64,000 bases of DNA, taken from Shewanella sp. MTB7 (GTDB lineage: Bacteria > Pseudomonadota > Gammaproteobacteria > Enterobacterales > Shewanellaceae). Position numbers and translations under genes: made by a program. The notes under the pieces were generated by a model. That model had not been told where the DNA came from. It saw only the letters and a program-made list of their open reading frames with translations, and did not search any database. The first letter of the stretch is position 1. Each line of letters begins with the position of its first letter. Positions 58,470 to 64,000 of this stretch are shown here, in pieces. The DNA lies in the NCBI RefSeq assembly GCF_027571385.1, contig NZ_CP085636.1:3600001-3664000 (forward strand), in the 5' to 3' direction.

Positions 58470-60440
58470 CTAGTTATCTTGTACATAGTGGGTAAAGTTG
58501 ATCACAATAAATTCCGCCGGACGACTCGCTCTTAGGCCGACATCTATTTTCATTCTGCCTTCGAGAATATCCTGTTCGTTCATGGTGATACCTTTTCCCA
58601 CCCGCACAAAGAAAGCTTGCTCTTTGGTTTCTCCGACTAGGCCGCCAGCCTGCCAGAGATCTTCTAGATAACTTTCCATCATGGCGCGAACTTTAAGCCA
58701 AGTGATCGGAGTGTTGGGCTGGAATACCGCAAAGCCAGTTGCCTTTTGCAAGGATGCTTTGACCATATTGAACAGGCGACGAACGTTGACATAGCGCCAC
58801 TCATTGTCGTTACCTGCCAGAGTACGGGCGCCCCATACCAGATTGCCTTTACCGGTAAAGTTACGGATAACGTTAATCGACTTACCTGCATTGACATCTA
58901 CATTGAGGTTTTCCTGCTCGCGGTTATTCAAGCGACGCAAAGGCTCTATCACAGAGGCAATACCGGTGTTTGCCGGCGCTTGCCACACACCAAACGTGCT
59001 GTCGATATTGGCATAAATACCCGCAATACCCGTTGAGGGCGGTAGCACCATACGCTTGAGTTTTAGCTCTGCGAGGATGTCGTTATACAGCGCGCCTTTA
59101 TCGAACTTGATATCTTTAAGCTTGATTTCTGAAGTCGCAAATTCAAGAACGGTTTCTGCCTGTTCAGTCACTGCAGTCGTGCCATTGCCCATCGCCTTGA
59201 TAGTGAACAACTGTTTCTCTTTGACCTTATCCCACCCCTTCATCAGCTCCTTTATGGTCAGGGTCTCGCCCTTGATTTTTATCTCAAGGCTCGCCGAAGT
59301 GTCTGGCGTGGTTTGCGGCGTTAAAGTAAATTCAGTTGTTGCGTGGCCTTTGCTTACCATCACCTTGGCATTGCTGCTCTCAGGCCCATGGTAGAACACC
59401 CCAAGACCATTAGCATCTTGAATAGATCGCCCTTCGTGATACACCATACTTTGCACAGCAAAGGGGGTTAATAATGCATCACCGCCACCTTGAATCGCGA
59501 CGTTAAAGCCTTTACGTTCAGCTTTAATTACCTTTTTCCAAAGCTTAATTGCATCGGCAGGTGTAATACCTTCAGCATCTTTGGGAATCGTCAACGTCAA
59601 CTTGGTGTCAGTGGCACTGTAACTGGCCGCTACACCGTCCGCAGTGGCATTGATCACTTCTACTTGAGGGATAACACTGTCATCACCCTGGAAATAGAAG
59701 GCAACACCATTGGGATTGGCAATGTACTGAGCAATATCGTCGTCATAACCGAGTAGCCTAACTGACTCATCGGTAAAGGCATGGGTTAATGTGGTACGCA
59801 CGTCGGGGTAATATGCAGCCCCGTACTGGAGGTTGTTGTTACCAATACTTTCACGGAATGCAGTTGCAGCATCTTCAATGCTATATGTATTGCCATCTCT
59901 GTCTTGATTGAGCACATCAAGAATACAGAAACGATTATCCATACTGGCACACTGCAGTAATGATTGTTGAATAAGATCATGGTAATCATCGGGATCTAAA
60001 TTAACCGCATCTGTCAGGCAGATAAGCGTCGGTACGTCTGTTTTTTCAAGCGTCCTTAGTGCAGCTTCAAATTTCGCTTTATCAAAAGTATCTTCATAGG
60101 TACCCAGCGAAATAACATAGCTGACACCACCGCCGTTTTTATAGAAAAACTCCATGCAGGGAGACAACATATAACTGGTTTTTGGCGTTTGAATATCCAG
60201 GATCTCATAACCTTTCACTTTGACCGTATAAGCTGGATCCAAATAAGCTGCGCCAAACTCTTCCCTGTATTCAAGCATCGAACCCACTCTAACCAACTGA
60301 GGTAGACCGTCTGCATCCAACTCCTGTGTTTTTTCGGTATAACCGATAAATACAGGGATGGCTGTTGCGACTTCAGCGACCGAAGGTGCTAGCGTCGGTG
60401 TTTCCTTGGTATAAACACCTGGGGTTTTTAATTGTGCCAT
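58470..60440 (-). CDS. contractile sheath protein
   Basis: 656 residues. The N-terminal LKTPGVYTKE..LAPSVAEVATAIPVFIGYT is the universal start of phage-tail-like sheaths. The C-terminal domain has VDVNAGKSINVIRNFTGKG, VWGARTLAGNDNEWRYVNVRRLFNMVKASL and LRASRPAEFIVINFTHYVQ, which build the sheath lattice. AGAGG precedes the ATG. This is the only sheath gene in the locus; Afp has three. A variable middle domain (about 250-430) is on the particle surface. Confidence 0.95.
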   Translation of the reverse strand: MAQLKTPGVYTKETPTLAPSVAEVATAIPVFIGYTEKTQELDADGLPQLVRVGSMLEYREEFGAAYLDPAYTVKVKGYEILDIQTPKTSYMLSPCMEFFYKNGGGVSYVISLGTYEDTFDKAKFEAALRTLEKTDVPTLICLTDAVNLDPDDYHDLIQQSLLQCASMDNRFCILDVLNQDRDGNTYSIEDAATAFRESIGNNNLQYGAAYYPDVRTTLTHAFTDESVRLLGYDDDIAQYIANPNGVAFYFQGDDSVIPQVEVINATADGVAASYSATDTKLTLTIPKDAEGITPADAIKLWKKVIKAERKGFNVAIQGGGDALLTPFAVQSMVYHEGRSIQDANGLGVFYHGPESSNAKVMVSKGHATTEFTLTPQTTPDTSASLEIKIKGETLTIKELMKGWDKVKEKQLFTIKAMGNGTTAVTEQAETVLEFATSEIKLKDIKFDKGALYNDILAELKLKRMVLPPSTGIAGIYANIDSTFGVWQAPANTGIASVIEPLRRLNNREQENLNVDVNAGKSINVIRNFTGKGNLVWGARTLAGNDNEWRYVNVRRLFNMVKASLQKATGFAVFQPNTPITWLKVRAMMESYLEDLWQAGGLVGETKEQAFFVRVGKGITMNEQDILEGRMKIDVGLRASRPAEFIVINFTHYVQDN

Positions 60441-60621
60441 TAATTTTCCTCTTTAACTTTCTCTTTTTGAATCCAATCTGAGCATCAAAAACAATAATGC
60501 TAATAGTGTTATGGAATAGACAATATTCAAATTAGAGATAGAATTGATTTATTAGAAATATAACTCGTACCAATCGTTAATCTTTCACGCCTTTTACTAA
60601 TACATCACTCCTATCTGATAT

Positions 60622-61206
60622 TTACGTTATTGCAGACTCATTAATAATTTTCTTGTCAGCAGGTTTAGCAAGACTTATTTCGTCAAACACCTGCATGCTA
60701 GCCCGTAGATTGACCAATAGTGACAAGGGTTCCAGTTCTGTTGTTTTAATCTTTTCTATATCCATTCTATCTATGCTGTTTTCCGGTACGTCACCAGAAA
60801 AACTCCCTTTGAGAGAATCGAGGGGAATATCTTCATTTACGCTAATAACATGGAGTAAGGCTGTCATCAACATCAGCTCCGCTTGCTCAGTTGTACTGAC
60901 TTTCCCCACAAAAGGGGCGCTCAATAAGGCCGTAGTGCCAACCTTGGGAGTCAACTCAAACTGACTGTCAAACCATAGCGGTGCGGGCCTTCGATGAAAC
61001 ATTCGTTGATCATCAACCCGAACCTTTTCCCCAACCCCTTTCAATCTTTTATTCTCAAGTACTGATGACATTTTTATGTAAATTGAAACTTGGTCATTAT
61101 TAATTTGGTTGGGTATAGCCTGAGGCTTAATTATCAGCGATGTGAATTGAGAAGTTAAACTACTCGATAAAAAATCAGACAGTGACAGTTCCAGATCCAG
61201 TAACAT
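60622..61206 (-). CDS. tail terminator protein, DUF4255 (Afp16-like)
   Basis: 194 residues. The start MLLDLELSLSDFL, then DQVSIYIKMSSVLENKRL and FELTPKVGTTALLSAPFV..TTEQAELMLMTALLHVI, match the DUF4255 pattern (N-terminal helix, a strand listing the interface and a long helix). In eCIS this protein caps tube and sheath distally. It is the first structural gene after the tandem-hairpin leader. Its place before the sheath, and not at the 3' end, is seen in several eCIS lineages. Confidence 0.65.
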   Translation of the reverse strand: MLLDLELSLSDFLSSSLTSQFTSLIIKPQAIPNQINNDQVSIYIKMSSVLENKRLKGVGEKVRVDDQRMFHRRPAPLWFDSQFELTPKVGTTALLSAPFVGKVSTTEQAELMLMTALLHVISVNEDIPLDSLKGSFSGDVPENSIDRMDIEKIKTTELEPLSLLVNLRASMQVFDEISLAKPADKKIINESAIT

Positions 61207-61228
61207 TGTTATATCCTGATTTAGATAA

Positions 61229-61390
61229 GCTTCGCCGGGTCAGTCCCATGTGGACTAACAATTATTGATATGATTTAGTGTTGAGACTGTTTACATTAAT
61301 ATGTATAAATACAATCTGTGTTTATATTTCGACAATAACTCTTTATTAATACGGCTTCGCCGGGTTAGTCACAATAAGGACTAACAAAAA
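61229..61390 (-). promoter_or_regulatory. twin tandem-hairpin leader elements
   Basis: Two related elements (61354-61390 first in the transcript, then 61229-61263). In RNA each has a stem starting GUUAGUC (7 bp in the first, 8 bp with one G-U in the second), immediately followed by CCCGGCGAAGC, where CGGC-GAA-GCCG pairs perfectly in the first copy. The stem changes are compatible: U-A in one copy, U-G in the other. No uridine run follows, so they are not terminators. They fill the 327-base gap between the regulatory genes and the structural operon and are candidates for the site recognised by the NusG-like protein. Confidence 0.6.
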
Positions 61391-61533
61391 ATTGAATATT
61401 AACTAAAATTATAACTTGATAAATAATTAATCAATCCAACTAAATATTAACCCAATAAAGATTTATCTATTCCATATTTATCAAGCTTATTATTAAGACG
61501 TCAGTACAAACATAATGTGAATAAATTGTTTGA

Positions 61534-61965
61534 TTATTTTTCATTTGCAATCATTTTGACTAAATCATCACAACGCTTGCCCACTTGACCAGCCCAACGG
61601 GAGTTTAGCATTTCATGCTGAGTGGAGCTAATATCTTGCCTTTCGAGCGCTGCCAACATGTTTTTAAACCTCAATAATCCCCCCACCCCAAGGTTAAATG
61701 CCATGTTTAACAAAACCAACTGCTGAGACTCTGACAGTGTGGCTATCCAAGGAAGACGATAACTCAGTCTTAACTCCAGACGTTCAATATCATTTGCAAG
61801 CATCATAAGCGCCTCCTCCTGACTTATCCCAACGTCATCTAGATTACGCCCCACCCCTATTGTATTTTTGCCTGCTGTGCAGCGATAAGGTTTAAGCATC
61901 ATACCTTCATGTTGAATAAGCATATCTGTCAACTTCTTACGGGAGTGCAGATTTAATAGCGTCAT
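61534..61965 (-). CDS. T4-type endolysin (GH24 lysozyme)
   Basis: 143 residues. The catalytic signature is E20-8-C29-5-T35 (IQHEGMML..YRCTAGKNTIGVGR), the E-x8-(D/C)-x5-T triad of phage endolysins. Helical segments with QQLVLLNMAFNLGVGGLLRFKNML and SRWAGQVGKR follow. It has no signal peptide, so it needs a holin to reach peptidoglycan. Its ATG overlaps the stop of the NusG-like gene by four bases (ATGA). In this locus it should act in release of the particles, or less likely as part of the spike. Confidence 0.92.
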   Translation of the reverse strand: MTLLNLHSRKKLTDMLIQHEGMMLKPYRCTAGKNTIGVGRNLDDVGISQEEALMMLANDIERLELRLSYRLPWIATLSESQQLVLLNMAFNLGVGGLLRFKNMLAALERQDISSTQHEMLNSRWAGQVGKRCDDLVKMIANEK

Positions 61966-62474
61966 GCCGCAACTCCTTCTTTGATCAACTCAGCTTCAGG
62001 TAATGTGACTAATAAAGTTTGCCCCAACTCGGTGATATCAACGCCAACTTTATGTTTGCCACAATGTTGAACCAAGGAACCAATTTTACCTTTTAATGGA
62101 CCTGAAAGTACTCTGACTCTATCTCCTTTGGCAAAAGATATCGGCTGAGCTTCCATCTCCTGATGAAGCTTATTAAGCTCTGTTAACATCTCTATCTGTT
62201 CATCAGGAATTGTCACAGGGTAACCACCAAAACGGAGGAAATAAGAGAACCCCATTAAGGTTTTGATCTCATGCTGGCCGTGAACATCACAACGAGCAAA
62301 AAGGTATGACTTAAACACTGGCTCCTCAATAATTTTTTTCCTATCACTCCAAATCTTCTCTACCCATCTCATGGGTAAACAAGCCTCAAATCCACGTTCA
62401 ATCAAGCGGGCATGTAGTTTTTTCTCCGCATTGGGTTTGGTATAAATTGCATACCAGCATTGCTTATTATTCAC
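61962..62474 (-). CDS. NusG/RfaH-family transcription antitermination factor
   Basis: 170 residues from a GTG seven bases after AGGAG (the frame is open 14 codons further). NGN domain: CWYAIYTKPNAEKKLHARLIERGFEACLP and FARCDVHGQHEIKTLMGFSYFLRFGG. KOW domain: FAKGDRVRVLSGPLKGKIGSLVQ. NusG is a separate housekeeping gene in all bacteria, so this is a specialised paralogue of the RfaH/LoaP type. RfaH-like proteins also control the Afp locus in Serratia. It would carry RNA polymerase through the 30-kb structural operon. Confidence 0.92.
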   Translation of the reverse strand: MNNKQCWYAIYTKPNAEKKLHARLIERGFEACLPMRWVEKIWSDRKKIIEEPVFKSYLFARCDVHGQHEIKTLMGFSYFLRFGGYPVTIPDEQIEMLTELNKLHQEMEAQPISFAKGDRVRVLSGPLKGKIGSLVQHCGKHKVGVDITELGQTLLVTLPEAELIKEGVAA

Positions 62475-62570
62475 TCTAGATCTCCTTTCATTAAATTTAA
62501 GGAAACATAGCCCCATAACGACACAAAAAAGTGGCTATCAAAAATTTAATATGGGAACGATATTTTCCAA

Positions 62571-63194
62571 TCAACTGGCTTCGCGGAGCTTCTCTCTAGC
62601 GAGTTGAACCCGTTTTCTGACATTTGATTGACTTAAGCTTAAGAGAGTTGCTATCTCCGGATAATCAAGCTCATTAATAAAGCGATACTTTAGAATTTCT
62701 TGAAGGTTCTCTGGTAAAGTTGACCAACATTCAGATAAGTTAATGATTCTTTGCTCCCTAACAAGTTGATCCTCAAGAACTTCACTGACACCTTCGGAAA
62801 AGTATACATTTCCATTGAGATGACGAACCTTGGTAATCAAAGAATTATCTCTCTTATGCTGTCTTAAAATATCCATACACACATGGTATGCAGTTCGGCA
62901 AACAAATGAATATAGGTTGTCAATTTCAGGGGACTTATCTTTAATGAATAAATATGATTTTTCCCTAGTAACAGATAGTGCATCATCAACCTTATCTAAA
63001 TGTCCCTTTAACCATTTCCTACAACAATTACTCAACCTTTCTTCGTTTAAGCTCCATGCTCTCCAAAATTCATTAACTAACTCATCTTTCATTTTTAATT
63101 CGTAAAATGTATTTTCTAATTCTTTTTTAACTCTTAATTCGTAAATTTCATTTGCTCGTTTTTCTTTCAATTTTAGTTCGCAAAAATTAGCCAT
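62571..63194 (-). CDS. ECF-like sigma-70 family factor
   Basis: 207 residues. Region 2 includes YSFVCRTAYHVCMDILRQHKR near 95-117; region 4 includes LPENLQEILKYRFINELDYPEIATLLSLSQSNVRKRVQLAREKL at the C-terminus. The N-terminus has two copies of a short charged repeat (YELRVKKELENTF, YELKMKDELVNEF). No anti-sigma gene lies beside it. It is the first gene of the eCIS locus and reads into the NusG-like gene after a 96-base gap, so it probably drives the locus, perhaps from a promoter in 63195-63880. Confidence 0.85.
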   Translation of the reverse strand: MANFCELKLKEKRANEIYELRVKKELENTFYELKMKDELVNEFWRAWSLNEERLSNCCRKWLKGHLDKVDDALSVTREKSYLFIKDKSPEIDNLYSFVCRTAYHVCMDILRQHKRDNSLITKVRHLNGNVYFSEGVSEVLEDQLVREQRIINLSECWSTLPENLQEILKYRFINELDYPEIATLLSLSQSNVRKRVQLAREKLREAS

Positions 63195-63880
63195 TGCATA
63201 TCCGCATTTGTTAATTATTGGTTTCTACATGACGCTATTCCCCATTGTTTTGTGAATATCTAAGGGCTGTTGAAAATATATCAAAACCTCCTATAGACAT
63301 ATCGCAAGTAATTGAAAAAAATGATTTTAATATAGTTCAACAATCAAATGCTAAATGGTATATTATATAAACAACAAAAATCAAAGGTCCATATAGATCA
63401 AGTATTTAACAGTACCGCTAATATTACAATTTTACAATATTACTAAGCACTCTCATTCGTCATGTTATAAACATAAATTAAAAAAATAATTAAATTCAAT
63501 GAAATAGGAAGTGAAAAAGTAAATAAAAGAGAGAGGATACAGGTGAACACAGTCTCGCTATTCAAGTAATTACTTACCCTACGTTAAGCTCGAGTAACCA
63601 CTGCAAGATATGGATTATGCTTAGCGCATGATTATTTTAAAAAGTTGCAACTTTCTAGTTTAGTATCCTTTATTATCGTAGTAAATAGACATAAATATAT
63701 ATTCCATGAATGATTCACTAAAGCTGACTCAAAAACATTATTGAGTTCTCAATATAGAGTTTATGCTAGTTAAGGCTTTCATTGTTGAATGACTCTCACA
63801 TCCAACAATGATTAAGGAGCATTAAGGTAGGAGATCAAGTATTAAACGCATTGATAAAAAAGCCAGAAGCAGAAGCAAGA
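63195..63880. other. A/T-rich region upstream of the eCIS locus
   Basis: About 690 bases without a gene between the DsbA-like gene terminator and the sigma factor. It must hold the first eCIS promoter. Several TATAAT-like sequences occur (for example near 63362-63370 on the minus strand), but none has a convincing -35 at the right distance, so I do not assign one. Confidence 0.5.
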
Positions 63881-63919
63881 TAAAAATATCGTTAACCTCA
63901 CATTTAAAGGTTAACGATA
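63881..63919 (-). terminator. terminator of the DsbA-like gene
   Basis: A perfect 12-bp stem TATCGTTAACCT/AGGTTAACGATA with a nine-base loop, followed on the minus strand by ATTTTTA, 20 bases past the stop at 63938. Confidence 0.75.
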
Positions 63920-63937
63920 ACAACTTGTAGGGTGCGT

Positions 63938-64000
63938 TTACTGCTTATTCTCAAGTGCTGAAAGGTAAGTCACCAATTCAGCAAGCTCCTCTGCACTTCT
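63938..64000 (-). CDS. DsbA-like thiol:disulfide oxidoreductase, C-terminal end (runs off window)
   Basis: Only the last 20 codons are present: RSAEELAELVTYLSALENKQ and stop. This is the C-terminal helix of a DsbA-type thioredoxin-fold protein by similarity to the orphan fragment at 28593, which still has the FINGKY strand. DsbA would form disulfides in the periplasm. The main part, including CxxC, lies beyond 64000, so the identity is inferred. Confidence 0.55.
   Translation of the reverse strand, partial: RSAEELAELVTYLSALENKQ

Noticed and set aside
58281..58535. 84-codon plus-strand frame in the sheath-tube spacer
   Set aside because: It overlaps the sheath C-terminus, runs against the operon, lacks a ribosome site and resembles no protein.
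61207..61533. Rho-independent terminators after the endolysin gene
   Set aside because: The hairpins are not followed by uridine runs, and the same two-part element occurs twice; a recognition element fits better.
28760..63194. Type VI secretion system
   Set aside because: No TssJ/L/M membrane complex, no TssB/C two-part sheath and no ClpV. The DUF4255, DUF5908, tape measure and adaptor proteins point to eCIS.
28760..63194. Complete Mu- or P2-like prophage
   Set aside because: No terminase, portal, capsid, head-tail or integrase genes; only tail-type, lysis and regulatory genes are present.
28593..64000. Integrase attachment sites at both ends
   Set aside because: The two DsbA-like ends differ at about a quarter of positions and no integrase is present, so they are not a recent target-site duplication.

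Overview
The window reads as chromosome of a marine gammaproteobacterium, most likely a Shewanella. The 16S gene carries Shewanella-like stretches, and the housekeeping neighbours (gmhB, pepP, pntAB, the DUF4212/solute-symporter/DUF294/exonuclease block) fit that group. The 16S gene also has an enlarged helix-10 hairpin of the kind reported from deep-sea piezophiles. The genus call is inference; no database was searched.

Layout. (1) 1-3262: an rrn operon on the minus strand (P1 and P2 promoters, leader boxA, 16S, tRNA-Ile(GAT), tRNA-Ala(TGC), spacer boxA, start of 23S). (2) 3.4-14.2 kb: gmhB, then an imino-acid catabolism block with X-Pro aminopeptidase, an ABM-domain protein, a DadA-like FAD oxidase, trans-3-hydroxy-L-proline dehydratase, a DapA-family deaminase, 4-hydroxyproline 2-epimerase, alpha-ketoglutarate semialdehyde dehydrogenase and a GntR/FCD regulator. 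Together they turn peptide-bound hydroxyproline into alpha-ketoglutarate. A FabH-like synthase follows. (3) 14.2-28.5 kb: a CREST-type membrane hydrolase, a diguanylate cyclase, an exported metallo-beta-lactamase-fold enzyme, the pntAB transhydrogenase, the symporter block and a GadC-like permease.

(4) 28.7-63.2 kb: one long minus-strand locus for an extracellular contractile injection system (eCIS, the Afp/PVC/MAC family). It opens with an ECF-like sigma factor, a NusG/RfaH paralogue and a T4-type endolysin. A 327-base leader with two copies of a tandem-hairpin element follows. Then come the tail terminator (DUF4255), one sheath, inner-tube proteins, a 48-residue DUF5908 protein, the CIS tube/spike adaptor, VgrG-like spike, gp25 wedge, a tip protein, two large baseplate proteins, two paralogous collar-type fibres, tape measure, LamG/PASTA protein and a 1910-residue repeat protein read as a beta-solenoid fibre. 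The 3' end holds small unknown proteins, a holin-like membrane protein and a small membrane-anchored Gln-rich protein. I find no AAA+ ATPase, which is core in described eCIS, and no recognisable toxin.

The locus is bracketed by two diverged copies of the 3' end of a DsbA-like gene: an orphan fragment at 28.6 kb and the end of a gene running off the window at 64 kb. This suggests that the whole eCIS arrived as a block next to dsbA.
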